Origin: Delphinus delphis
Taxonomy: Eukaryota > Chordata > Mammalia > Artiodactyla > Delphinidae
Direction of reading: 5' to 3'
Length of the DNA stretch: 64,000 bases
Assembly: GCF_949987515.2 (NCBI RefSeq)
Contig: NC_082694.2
Span: 56,914,080-56,978,079 of the forward strand
Both the position numbers and the translations under genes were made by a program. Within the stretch, counting starts at the first letter, position 1; every line of letters begins with the position of its first letter. The notes under the pieces were generated by a model. The model was not told the origin of the DNA and did not search any database. It worked only from the letters and a program-made list of their open reading frames with translations. Shown one piece after another: positions 1-11,170 of the stretch.

Positions 1-2689
1 TCCATAAATAAGATTAAACTACCTGTTACTGGCTTCCTTGCTATTAACCCTGAAGGAAGTTTTAAAAAATTTATATGATTATATAATCAGAACATTGCAT
101 TAATTGTATTGCCTTTATAACGTGTTAAATAGGTCAGATTGTTAGGGAGAAGAATGACTGATTATTTATTGAGCTCTAATTCACATACTATAAAATCCAT
201 CCATTTGAAGTATACAGTTGGTGGTTTTTAGTATATCACAAGATTGTTCAGCTGTCACCACAGCCTAATTCTGAAACGTTTTCATTAACCTATCAAGAAA
301 CTCTGTACCCATTAGACTCCTCCATTATGGTTGCTATAGTACCACTTATAGTAAAAACGGTATCCAGCTTTCCCACTATCTGTTACCTTCTTCATTCCTG
401 TGAATCTATTCATCTTTCACAATTAATAAAAAAATTGATCTTCAAAATGATAATCTCAAGATTTTGGAAGATTTTGACATGTTTTATCGTCAAAGAAAAA
501 TTGTCTGTGTTCAATATCTGTTTAGTGTTAAATTCAAGTGTAAACTGCATATATATGTATATACATATATAAATGCATTTATGTATATAAGTATAAATAT
601 AGATGACATTTTGTTAATTAGAATTTGTGGTTATATAGAATTCCCCATTCTATGACATTCACTTAATACTGTTTTTGTCCTTTCCTGGTATAATCTGAAA
701 CTCTGTAGTACCTTGTGACTCAAACAGGTGTGCATGACCTAACAGTCTTGTTTAAATGTGATATTGTAGAAAGGCGTAAGAATAACAGATACAAAAGAAA
801 TATTTATCTAGGATATTTTATTTCAGCTGTAATTTCACAGAGAGAGTAATCTAGCAAGCTTCTGCTAAGCAAACTAGGTACTTAATATTTTGTGAAATGG
901 GGGAAAATGGCAAAAGCAGGCACTCTTTAGTTTCTATCCAGACTAATTTTGGTCCTCAGTTAACATCCAGTTGAGCATCTGTTATATGCATGACCCTGTT
1001 GTATGTGTTATGGCAAACTAAGTATTAATTTTCAACTGAAAATTAGAAGGGCTAGTCTATTAATTGTAAGCATCAGCTTCTAACCTTCCAGGTAGTATTT
1101 GAAAATGAGTTCTCCTGGAGTCTGATAATTGAGTCCTTTGCAACAGCTTCCTAATCATCAGAACCTGCTGCAAAGGACAAGGTTAAATTTATTTATTGTT
1201 TCTCTCATGCAACCACAAATTGGTGTGACTGATTTTTCTTTTGGTCAAACAAATACATTGTTTACTTATTCAGTGACAAGATCATTTGTTTTGCCATCTA
1301 GCCATCTTTTGCCGTTTAGCCTTTTAACAACTTAGCTGTGGTTTCCCATGTGATACCCTAGCAGTTGATGCTTTTTCAGGGGTGGCCCAGGATGGCAGTT
1401 CTGCAAGCACGTTACGCAGCCAGACAAACTATGGTTAAGAGCACCAGATGCAATTTGGTGTCTAAAACTAAAGTGTGGCCACTGATAAAGAATGGGTTGG
1501 AAATGAAAGGGCAGTTCTGGAAATTCCAACAGAGAATGAATAGAAACGGTTCCTATTGAAAGGCCAACAGGGAAATAAAAATTGTTTTCATCGAACAGTT
1601 ATTTTTAACAGTATGTGTCGTCTTGTGGATGTTTTTGACCTATTTCTATAGTATCTGTGTTGAGCCTACACTTTCTTTGTCGTATAATCCATTGTTTCTA
1701 GATAAGTTACCTGATCATTGGTTTGATCTGATTGATAGCACAGATGTACTAATTGACTGCTCATGAACTAACCATGACATCAAAAACAAAACCAGAAACA
1801 GATCAGTTTAGCCTGGTGGGGGTGGTGGTGGATTTCATCCCATTTACCATTGGCATGAATATCTATTACTATTTGTCTAGAAACATTTATGAAGATTTTA
1901 GATATAGAACTTAAAATACAGGAAATAGTATCTAAGTATTTCCAAAGCCACAGTGGAGTATATGCATTAAAAAATTCTAGGTCTAGGCTGGTTAACAAAG
2001 AAGGGCACCATCTCCTGAAAAATGATCCTAATTTCAGCATTTTATCCTTTTGCTAATTGGAAGTCTAAACCGCTTGAGAGATTGTTTCTTATTTTTAGCT
2101 TATACCTACGTCCCCGAAAATTGCCAAAGAAACCAATTGCAGTAAACATAATATAATGGATTCTGTCAAAAGGTAGTTAAATGTGTATACAGGATATAGG
2201 GAAAGAAGTTATTAGAACTGGAAAAATGTACATAATTATTAGCATAATTATACAAATAAGATTCTGATGGCATTACACAAATAGCTCTGAAATCACTGGT
2301 AGTTTAATTATTTTTTACCAGAGCTTATGTGGGGCTGGTTGGCCAATGTGCTGATACGTAAATCATCATGTGGTCTTTTATGATAGAATCTCAGTATAAT
2401 TTATTAAATGAATCAGGATAATCTTGAGAGTGGAAAGTGGGGCTATTAATATCTGTTTTCCCCCAAAGATACCCTACTTTGTTCATCGTAATTGGTGTTC
2501 TATACATACAGTTGATTTGTATATACCATTGCAATTAAGAATTGTCTGTCCACATAAAGAATATGTATTTATCTGTGTTTGGTGGTTAGGAGGCGTGTAG
2601 CAAAATATGTCACAACAAATAGGTTACTTGTCGTGGTTGCTATGCGCTTACTATTCAAGAATTGCACGTGAATAACCCAGGCCCCTCTC
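1..2689. other. Unrecognised AT-rich non-coding sequence
   Basis: I recognise no gene, exon or repeat family in this stretch. The open frames are under 90 codons, and several start at non-ATG codons or have low-complexity translations. A short alternating TA/CA-rich run (about 548-600) is the only simple repeat. Old repeats too decayed to recognise by eye may be present. Confidence 0.6.
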
Positions 2690-2865
2690 CGTATGTGAAA
2701 TGAAGGCCCATGAAGGTAAAGGGATTTATCTGAAGAGGCGAGACCAGAATTAGAACCCAGTCGCCTAGCCCCCAGTTCAGTGCTCCTTCATCATCTGTTC
2801 ATCCAGCAAGTATTTTAGAGCATCCATTCTGTGCCAGATACTCTTCAAGTCAGTTATTATGTTAC
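2690..2865. repeat. MIR fragment followed by an L2-like fragment
   Basis: About 2690-2795 resembles the MIR core and 3' side (atgaaggcccatgaaggtaa, then gaacccagtcgcctagcccc). About 2796-2865 resembles the reverse complement of an L2 3' end (agcaagtattttagagcatc, then ctgtgccagatac). Both are ancient and diverged, so the edges are approximate. Confidence 0.5.
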
Positions 2866-3329
2866 CCACTCCAAACACATGCCACCCAGCTTGCTGTAAT
2901 TTCCCATCTTTTCATTGTGTCTGATCAGATAATAGTTGTTTATTTTACCCCACTCAGCAACCATGTTAATACGGAGTTGACTTCATTTCTGCCTAATTAG
3001 CCTATAAACTGTAAGCCTCAAGGTAAAATCTTCCTTTGTTATGTATTTTAATTAATATGATCTAGTATGGAATGAAATAGAATGTAACAGAAGGTTCGTA
3101 AATCAACAGTGCATTCATTAGTAGGGCTTTTGTCCCATGTAATTGCAACTGTTTTTGATATGAAGAAAAGTGCACTTTTATGCCTTTTTGTATCCTTTGG
3201 GCATGGTAATAAATACAGCTGGCTCTATGTTTGATCATCATGACATTATGACCTTTCTGACCCCAAGGAGTTTCAGTTCACTTGGGAGACAATATTCACT
3301 TACAAGATGCACAGATGGTTAAATCAGTA

Positions 3330-3505
3330 AGTTAGATATGTTAAGTAGTAAGTCATAATTAGAAGCAATAGACTGTGAATTTCATGCAGGTAGAAACCGT
3401 ATCTGTCCTGTTTACCACCCTGGAGTCTAGCATGATGTCTGATACAAAATAGGTGGGCTTCATAAACATTTGTTAAAGGAGTCATTGAATAAATATATGA
3501 GAAAC
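3330..3505 (+). repeat. L2 LINE 3'-end fragment
   Basis: The order matches the L2 3' end: a tract like 'gtagaaaccgtatctgtcctg', then 'tctagcatgatgtctgatac', then the terminal part like 'cataaacatttgttaaagga' and 'attgaataaat'. No coding potential remains. Edges are approximate. Confidence 0.6.
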
Positions 3506-3538
3506 TGCTTGTTATAGTCAATAAACTGAAGGAGTTCA

Positions 3539-3625
3539 AAGGAGAAAGATGGAAGGAGAGAGAGGAGGGAGGGAGGGGGAGAGAGAGAGAAAAGAAGAAG
3601 AAAAGGAGAGATTGATTGCGAGAGC
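3539..3625. repeat. Purine-rich (GA)n low-complexity tract
   Basis: An almost pure A/G stretch made of ggaggga, gagagaga and agaagaag units. It is simple sequence; its origin cannot be read. Confidence 0.8.
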
Positions 3626-3784
3626 TGGAATGATCAGCAAAGGCTTAAGGACAGGTAAAGCTTATTAGAAATGGTTACCTCAGTGATAGAATCACATTGA
3701 TCTAAAAATTTTCTTCGTATGTTTCTGAATTTTAACAGTCTTAGCACTGAACATGTATGTAAGAATTAAATTTATTACTTAAAA

Positions 3785-4020
3785 AGATGCCGGTCCTGCA
3801 CAAGAGCTGTGAGGATGAATAGGGTTTGGATGAAGAGGAGCAAGGAGAGAATTTTGGTTGGGATGCATGGCAGTAGCCAAATTACAGAATAGAAAAGGAC
3901 AGCTGATGTTTGGAAGGGCTGGCTCGAGGGGAGAGAAGTAGGAGACAGGCAGATGAGCTTTGATGGGGCAGTTACTGGACCAGAGTCTACCTTAGGCATG
4001 CCAGAGGTACCGTCTGTGCA
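3785..4020 (-). repeat. Possible L2-like fragment
   Basis: G/A-rich wording such as gagaagtaggagacaggcag and a 'gatgaagaggagcaagga' phrase resembles the reverse complement of the internal 3' part of L2-type elements. The match is weak and could be coincidence of composition. Confidence 0.25.
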
Positions 4021-4504
4021 GGTTGATGTCAGGACCCGAGACAGGTCCTGCTTCTCTGCAGGTTACCCCTACCTACTGACTGATTTCTGAAAAAATACAG
4101 AGATTAATACTTTAAATCGCTCATCCTCGTAAATCTCTTTTAGATTTGTCTGCTTGTTGTGAGTCATTTGCATTCTAACATGAATGAAGAGTTTGAGAGC
4201 AGTGGCTAGTAATTGTGTGGGCCAAGAAAATATGAAAACAAAGGAAGCGTGAAGGTATCGCTGGGTAGGAGAAAGATCCAAAAGGGGGCTGAGGGAGGTA
4301 CCCCGCATAAATTACCTCCTTCACAGTTCTGTCCTGCAACCTTGGTAGCAGCGAGGATCAGCAGTGTTGGAAGTGCGAGGTCGCTTGGAGGGGCGCATGG
4401 GCTCATTTGGGATGTGGGTTCTGCAGAGATCCATCTGCTTCACTCCCTCAGAATGTAACATCTCGTTTCTTTACTTTTGGCTTTGACTGTGCTTGATGCT
4501 ATGG

Positions 4505-4710
4505 AAAGAACTCAGGCTCTGTATTCAGGTCTAGCTGTGACTGCAGAGGCACCTCTGATGCTGACTCGTTTTATGGTAATGATCAAGTTCTGTACCATCT
4601 CTTGGCCTTAGTTTCTCTACCTCTAATAACGGGAAAGTATCCTTCACTGATAGGGTTTTATATGAATGAAATGACATAGCTCTAAGAAGTGCCTGACGTG
4701 TAATCATTAC
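4505..4710 (-). repeat. MIR SINE fragment
   Basis: Minus-strand MIR layout: 'ctcttggccttagtttctct' followed by 'acctctaataacggg' and a tail side 'taagaagtgcctgacgtgta'. MIR is an ancient tRNA-derived SINE shared by all mammals. Confidence 0.6.
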
Positions 4711-5440
4711 TATTTTCCTTTTCCTTTTCTGAGGTTGGCCTCTATGGGCTTATTTCACCTTGGGGGTTTGTTTTTCCTTGTCTGTTTCAGCTTGTTGAGA
4801 ACTCATGACCATTAAGAAAGATCATTTACAGGACTACAGCCATAAACGTGTGCCTTTTAAACAACAGGCATTAGGAAATATCAATCACTTCATGTTCCAA
4901 ACAAACAACAGTCAGAAATATTGTCTGTGACGCAGCACTTTTCCCTTTTGCTAGGCAACGATCCATATGTTTCACATTTACATTCAGTACAAATAGACTT
5001 GCGAATTCTTGGTGCAATCACTGAGTGCTGCAAACCAGGATTGATTATCTCTCCGCTCTTTGCAGACTGGGTTTCTTCTGCATTTTATAGATATCTTTAC
5101 AGTCAAACTTCAGCGTAGTCCAGCTACACTGTCCGATGGGTGGGTTTCCTTGTACTGTTGGTACCTTACTTCATGAAATGACGTGGCTTAAAGTGGCAGG
5201 AAGAATGACCCGAGGCCTCTCCTCATGCCAGGAGAGTAGGCTGTAGCTAGCCTCAGCTATGATGTATAGGTATTGAATGAAGTATCCTTAAACACTACAG
5301 GGAGAGTGAGGGAGCCTTAGGTCACCTCAGTCCAGAGAAGTCCCAGTTCCCCTGAGCTCTCAGCCCACTGGAATAGAAAACTTGGTGTGAACCACTTCTC
5401 TGGTCACAGAAGCTGGAAGCAAATTTAAAAATGTAAATCA
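4711..5440. other. Unrecognised non-coding sequence
   Basis: No gene or repeat family recognised. A 65-codon frame at 4921-5118 begins at a TTG codon and matches nothing I know. Confidence 0.5.
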
Positions 5441-5545
5441 GGGCTTCCCTGGTGGCGCGGTGGTTGAGAGTCCACCTGCCGATGCAGGGGACGGAGGTTC
5501 ATGCCCCGGTCCGGGAAGATCCCATGGCCCGCGCGTCCGGAGCCA
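5441..5545 (+). mobile_element. CHR SINE, short internally deleted copy
   Basis: The 5' two-thirds of the tRNA-like head is present: gggcttccctggtggcgcgg, then the B-box-like part near 5508-5520, then gggaagatcccatggcccgcgcgtccggag. The part between the 'gggaagatccca' segment and the 'gcgcgtccggagcc' segment, present in the full copies at 17076 and 61916, is missing. The 3' end stops after 'ggagcc' with only a short A-run. It is an internally deleted, 3'-truncated copy. Confidence 0.85.
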
Positions 5546-6030
5546 AAAAGGGAACAACAGACCATCTCATTTGATGTTTACTCACTGTGGAAATGGAATT
5601 AACTTTATTCTGTAGACCTCACAGAGAATAAAGAAGATGGCAGATGTATAGAGACTTGCCATTCCTTTTTAGAGGGTTTAATTTAACAAAAATGAGACTG
5701 TATTTTAAAACATTGGCTTCTTAAAATAGGTGAAGAATCTGGAATGAGCATTGAGGGAGCATAACATTTACTTGTGACTGATATACAAGCATGTCAAGAC
5801 CACTGAAATCTAAACTAAAATATGAAGGACAATTAATTCCTCAGGGATGTTTTACTTTCGCATACCTACATGTTATGAGTTTTGTGTGCACTGTATGAAG
5901 TAAACATCAATCCTTTTTTCCTGTCTTATTAAAATTTAACTTAAGATCGGGTGCTGTCATTCCAATATATTTAGGTCTAGTGATTCTCAAAGCTATTTGG
6001 GGATTAATCTTCAAATATTACCCTGCAGTA
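5546..6030. other. Unrecognised AT-rich sequence
   Basis: No gene, exon or repeat family recognised between the CHR remnant and the L1 insertion. Confidence 0.5.
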
Positions 6031-7040
6031 AGAGTTAAGGATTGCTCAAAAATGGGCAGAAGACCTAAAAAGACATTCCTCCAAAAAAGATATACAGATT
6101 GCTAACAAATATGGAAGGATGCTCGACATCACTAATCATTAGAGAAATGCAAATCAAAACTACAATGAGGTATCACCTCACACCAGTCAGAATGGGCATC
6201 ATCAAAAAAATCTACACACAATAAATGCTGGAGAGGGTGTGGAGAAAAGGGAACCCTCTTGCACTGCTGGTGGGAATGTAAATTGATACAGCCACTATGG
6301 ACAACAGTATGGAGGTTCCTTAAAAAACTACAAATAGAACTACCATATGACCCAGCAATCCCACTACTGGGCATATACCCTGAGAAAACCATAATTCAGA
6401 AAGAGTCATGTACCACAATGTTCATTGCAGCTCTATTTACAATAGCCAGGACATGGAAGCAACCTAAGTGTCCATTGACAGATGAATGGATAAAGAAGAC
6501 GTGGCACATATATACAATGGAATATTACTCGCCATAAAAAGAAACGAAATTGAGTTATTTGTAGTGAGGTGGATGGACCCTAGAGTCTGTCATACAGAGT
6601 GAAGTAAGTCAGAAAGAGAAAAATAAATACCGTATGCTAACACATATATATGGAATCTAAAAAACATGGTTTTGAAGAACCTAGGGGCAGGACAGGAATA
6701 AAGATGCTGACGTAGAGAATGGACTTGAGGACACGGGGACGGCGAAGGGTAAGCTGGGACGCAGTGATAGAGAGGCATGGACATATATACACTACCAAAT
6801 GTAAAATAGATAGCTAGTGGGAAGCAGCTGCATTGGAACAGGGAGATCAGCTCCGTGCTTTGTGACCACCTAGAGGGGTGGGATAGGAAGGGTGGGAGGG
6901 AGGGAGACACAAGAGGGAGGAGAAATGGGGATATATTTATATGTATAGCTGGTTCAGTTGGTTATACAGAAGAAACTAACACACCATTATAAAGCAATTA
7001 TACTCTAATAAAGATGTTAAAAAAAAAGAATTAAGGATTG
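6031..7040 (+). mobile_element. 5'-truncated L1 (LINE-1) with target-site duplication
   Basis: This is an L1 3' end. It holds the C-terminal part of ORF2 (about 6045-6560), with the cysteine-rich motif [14 protein letters not shown] and the later [14 protein letters not shown] segment. An L1 3'UTR follows, with gggatagg/ggagggaggg purine wording and a terminal 'ctaataaagatgttaaaaaa' tail. The target duplication is agagttaaggattg at 6031-6044 and agaattaaggattg at 7027-7040, one mismatch in 14. The ORF2 frame ends early at 6537, where 'ctcgccataaaaag' replaces the usual sequence. The element is dead: it lacks its 5' part, ORF1 and the endonuclease and RT domains. Confidence 0.93.
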
Positions 7041-9764
7041 TTGAGTGTCATTTGTATTCTGTTGCCTTTTTTTTCTCCACCACTGAGCAACTGAGATTTT
7101 CTAACCTACTCTTATTCCATTTCAGCAGGATTTATGTTTTCAGAAAAATAGTTTAAAAAAGGAACTCTCAGACTTAATTAAACGATGCATTAATTTGATG
7201 CATTAGGAAAAACAAAAGACTAGCTATTCTGTCTTTACTACCTGTAATTCATCTTTTTTATCCGAAAAGAATCATTTTTTTTGTACTTCCATTTTTATCT
7301 TTAAGTTTATAAAGTGAATACTTAATATTGAAACTTATAGGTTACTCCCAAAGCCTCCTTTTCTTCTTACAATGGACTGTTTAGTTTGGTTATTTGGATG
7401 ATGGCTTTGATTTGGAGAAAGAAAGGCCCCGGTACAGAGACAAGTCAACATTTCTTTACTTCCCCCCATCCTGATGAAGCATCTCAAAAATGAGTGCCCT
7501 TGTCACAAGGTGGAGCCACTGCAAGATAATTTCAAATAATACTATTAACTGCACGTAGTTGATGATTACATACTTGATGGGAAAAATTATTTGTTTGATT
7601 TGGAGCTTGTAGACTGCAAAGGCTTGAAAGATTCATGGAACCATTTGATTTTTAGATGTAGTGCATGGCTGGCATTGTGGAAAACTGTTCATGTATATTT
7701 ATTTCCTAACATCTCTGGAAGAGACACTCCTTGAAAAACAGACTTTATGTTGTGTTCAGCAAATCTCTTACGTGAATAACTAACGTGGACTCTAGTACAG
7801 GGTTTATTATTCTTTTTTTAGGAAACAATGGCAGAAAGTAAGGATTGCTTCCTGCTGAAAGAGTAACATAGCAGACAGGTTTCATGCCTTTTGAACCGAT
7901 CCCAGCCCAGGCCTCAGATTTCAAAGAAAACGTCAATATCACTTTGTGGAACCTGTATCAAGAAAATGAATGGATTCCTGCTAAAAAAGTGAAAATCCTG
8001 ATAGAGTACAAATTATTTCAAATTGTCCTCACTTCAGTAGACAGTATAATTGGGAATTTTTGAGTCTTGGGTTTCTACTTTGTAGCCTATTCCATCTTGC
8101 AAGTTCTAATGCTAGGACATTCCCTTAATCTTCGTATCTGACTTACGTCCTGATAATACCCTATTCAATATGGTGACCTTGATGCCCTGTTCAATAGTAC
8201 AGTCACCTCGCATGTCTGTAATGGAGCAATCACATGTGTGAGTTAATGTATTAGTTCTTAATTTGCACTTAAGGAGAAATCAAGGACCTCATAAATTCAG
8301 TCCAGTCTATAGTCCGTTGCATACAGGAACTTAATCTTGGCCAGTGGCTTAAGTTCTGACTCAAAGTTTTCTCATCCTTAAACTGCATCAGTTTTCCTAG
8401 AAGGCCAATGTTATTTCTCCCTCCCCAGTGAGAAAGATAACAAAAGAACAATAATCTCTTAACTTCTGCTCTTAAATTGAAAAGGGGGATGTCCCCATTC
8501 TCCCACAACACCTCACCCTGAGATAGAAAAGTTGCAAATCATACGATGTACCTAGTGATAAGTTCTTGGCTGTAATAGATCAGTATGGCTCACAGCATCT
8601 CTCATTGGCTGTAGTTCTCATAGGGCTAGGCAGCTAAGCGGAGCCTGTTTCCTTTGGCAGTGGCTCTCCTGGTGCTCTGTTCCCTCTACTGTCGGCCAGC
8701 TCAGAGTGGCTCTCTCCTCCCTACCCACGAGAAAGTTATTTATAGTAGTGCCCCTTCTGAGGAACCATTTCCTTAAAAATGAAATCTTTCCAGACACTCT
8801 TGAGATGTACCGGGGAAGTATATCTCTCTATCAAGGAAATAAGATACCTACTTAGAAGAAATAGAAATTCCATTAAAATAGTGTAAGGGTGTTTTATTAT
8901 GTAGAAAGAGGGATATTTCAGAGGAACAAAATCACAATATTCAACTGAACATCAAGAAAAATCAGACCCAAGAGCAGAAGTGTCAGCAAAAACCGAAAAA
9001 CTTTCCTCCCTTACCCGCTCTACTTTCATAGGCTGTCCTTTGCTACAGATGCAGACTTGTTGGTCATCAGTATACATTGTCTGGGCACGGTTGCCCCAGC
9101 TTCTAAGTTTATGAGAACATCTAGATCCAGAGGCTATTTCCAACTGCTTTCCAATTTACATGTCTTAGTTTGAAACCCTGAGAAGAGAGAATAAGTCTCG
9201 GCCCACAGACCAGAGGTCTGAACCTTAGCTTCATCTAGTGTGGTCAGGGTTGGTAGAACGTGATAGAAACGTGGCGTCAGGTTCCAGTCCTATTAACTGA
9301 GGCTGTCAGTGGGAATGGCGGTTTACCAAAAAGCAAATGTAGGGCAGACAAGCTTGCTGCTTCACGTGTGTACTCCAACTGTAGTTTAGTGTTCTGATCC
9401 TTGGTGCCTGTTAATTATTTTATTTCAAAGAGGGACTTACATCTGGTGAGTTTCATTTGCCTTAGGGGGAGTATGCCTAACTGGTCAAGGTGGCTAAGTT
9501 GTTCTCATCCTCCTGTCATTTGGATATGAAGAGATCTTGGCAACAGCTCCAAATTTCTCTTCAAACATTCAATCCATAGGGTCAAGGACACTTCCATTTA
9601 AGGCAGGGTGTCCCAAAGTAAATCTGCAAACAGAATTATAATAAACAACCATGTTAGGTCTGTAAGGAATTCATAGTTATACAGCTTGATATCAGGTTCT
9701 CTGCCTCAATATACTAGAGGTATAATTACTTTCTTCTTCTGAGCATACCAAAGGAAATGGTATT
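7041..9764. other. Unrecognised non-coding sequence
   Basis: 2.7 kb with no gene, exon or repeat family that I can name. Open frames reach 80 codons at most on either strand and look like chance. Old diverged repeats may be hidden here. Confidence 0.5.
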
Positions 9765-10475
9765 TATTTCCTAGGGCTGCTGTAACAAAGTGTCACAAAG
9801 CAATGGCTTAAAACATCAGAAATTTATTGCCCTCCAGTTCTGGATGCTAGAAGTCTGAAATCAAGGTATTAGCATGGTTGGTTCCTTTTGGAGGCACTGA
9901 GAGAGTGCAGTGGACTGCGTTGTATACCCTGCCGCCTAATTCATATATTGAAGCCCTAATCCCCATTGTGACTATATGCATATATAGGGTCTTTGGAAGG
10001 AAATTAAGGTTAAAGGAAGTCATCAGGGTGGAGCCCCAATCCCGTAGAACTGATGGCCTTATAAGATAGAGGAAGAGAGAGAGAGATTTTAGATTTCCCA
10101 GCCTCCAGAACTGTGAGAAAAAATTCTGTTGTTTAAGCCATCCAGTCTATGGTATTTTGTTATGGCAGCCCAAGCAGACTGATCCAGGGAGATTCTGTTT
10201 CTTGCTTTTCTCTTAGCTTTGGCATTTGCTGACAATCATTGGTACTGTTGGTTCGTAGATACATCACTCCAGTCTCTGCCTTTATCATCATGTGGTGTGT
10301 TTCTGTCCCTCTCTTCAGACAAGGATACCGGTCATTGGATTATGCTTCACCCTAATTCAGTGTGACCTCATCTTAACTTGATTACATCTGCAAAGATCCT
10401 GTTTTCAAACAGAGTCACATTCACAGGTACCGAAGGTTAGGACTTATGCGTATCTTCTTAGCAGACACACCTACA
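9765..10475 (-). mobile_element. MaLR-type LTR (MLT1/MST-like), minus strand, split by a second LTR
   Basis: Read on the minus strand, this is a mammalian-apparent LTR retrotransposon (MaLR) solo LTR. Its 3' end lies at about 9765-9905 (plus-strand 'ctagggctgctgtaacaaag' and 'cagaaatttattgccctcca'). Its 5' half lies at about 10187-10475 (plus-strand 'cctcatcttaacttgattac' then 'atctgcaaagatcctgtttt'). The two pieces total about 430 bp, normal for such an LTR. They are separated by a plus-strand MLT1 LTR. No internal viral genes are present. Confidence 0.75.
9906..10186 (+). mobile_element. MLT1-like MaLR LTR inserted in the minus-strand LTR
   Basis: The LTR starts near tgcagtggactgcg, then runs through the MLT1 landmarks 'taattcatatattgaagccc', 'cagggtggagcccc', 'ccagcctccagaactgtgag' and 'ttctgttgtttaagccatcc', and ends near 'gcagactgatcca'. 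Its length of about 281 bp is below the roughly 370 bp of a full MLT1A; the missing part lies between the 'gatggccttataaga' and 'tttcccagcctcc' segments. A 5-bp flank gagag (9901-9905) versus gggag (10187-10191) may be the target duplication. Confidence 0.75.
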
Positions 10476-10479
10476 ACAG

Positions 10480-11170
10480 AGATCCTGCTTCAAGGGCACG
10501 TGCATTTCTCTTGCTTGTTCGGAGAGTCAGTCCACCAAGGACCCCCGAATATATGAAAATACAAGGCCTAACGTGCTCAAATCCTGAGCCATTTCTGTAG
10601 CTGGTTGGGTAAGCAATTAAGGCAATCCCAATGCCATGACTATCATATGACCGCTCTGCTCGGGGGAGGGGGACTGGCTTGTTTACTGCTTGCTATAAAA
10701 GTTGCTGAGCCCTTAGCCCTGAGTTCCTCAACTGCTGGGCAACCCACTGCAAGTGTAGCTGCAATCTAGGACTTCACATCACTCTGTGGGATTTGAGGAC
10801 AAGGGAGACGGTGCTACCACGCTGATACTGCTGCTTGTCTGCTGTGCCGTGAGTTACGAACTGTCTTTCTCTGATCCACTGTTTCATGGTTTCCTTTTGA
10901 CAACTCTGGTGTTATGGCCGGCCAACCTGCTTGTGTGCTTCATCGTCTCCTTTGGAATCTTCCTACTCCTTGCCATCCTCGACGAGACTGGAGTTCTTCC
11001 CTACGACTGGGCTTCTTCTTTCGTGCCATTCACTCCTTTGGCATTCTGAGCCTTTACACACACCATTTCTCCACCCAGGATGCCCTCTCCCAGGGCACTC
11101 ATGGAGTCCTGCACTCAGAAGGGCCCCGCACTAGCTTTAATGCTCTGCTCTTCCTGTTGTGAGTTCTTAA
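10480..11170 (+). other. Unclassified block with a TATA-like motif, possible old LTR
   Basis: Richer in C and G than its surroundings. It carries 'ctataaaag' (TATA-like at 10694-10700) downstream of a CT/G-rich run. An open frame covers 10786-11049 (87 codons, hydrophobic), but its first codon is GTG, not ATG. The layout (promoter-like motif followed by C-rich sequence) recalls a decayed LTR or LTR plus leader. I cannot assign a family, and no gene is claimed. Confidence 0.3.

Noticed and set aside
10786..11049. 87-codon hydrophobic frame with a TATA-like motif upstream
   Set aside because: The first codon is GTG, there is no supporting homology, and the sequence may be an LTR. Kept only as a finding, not a gene.
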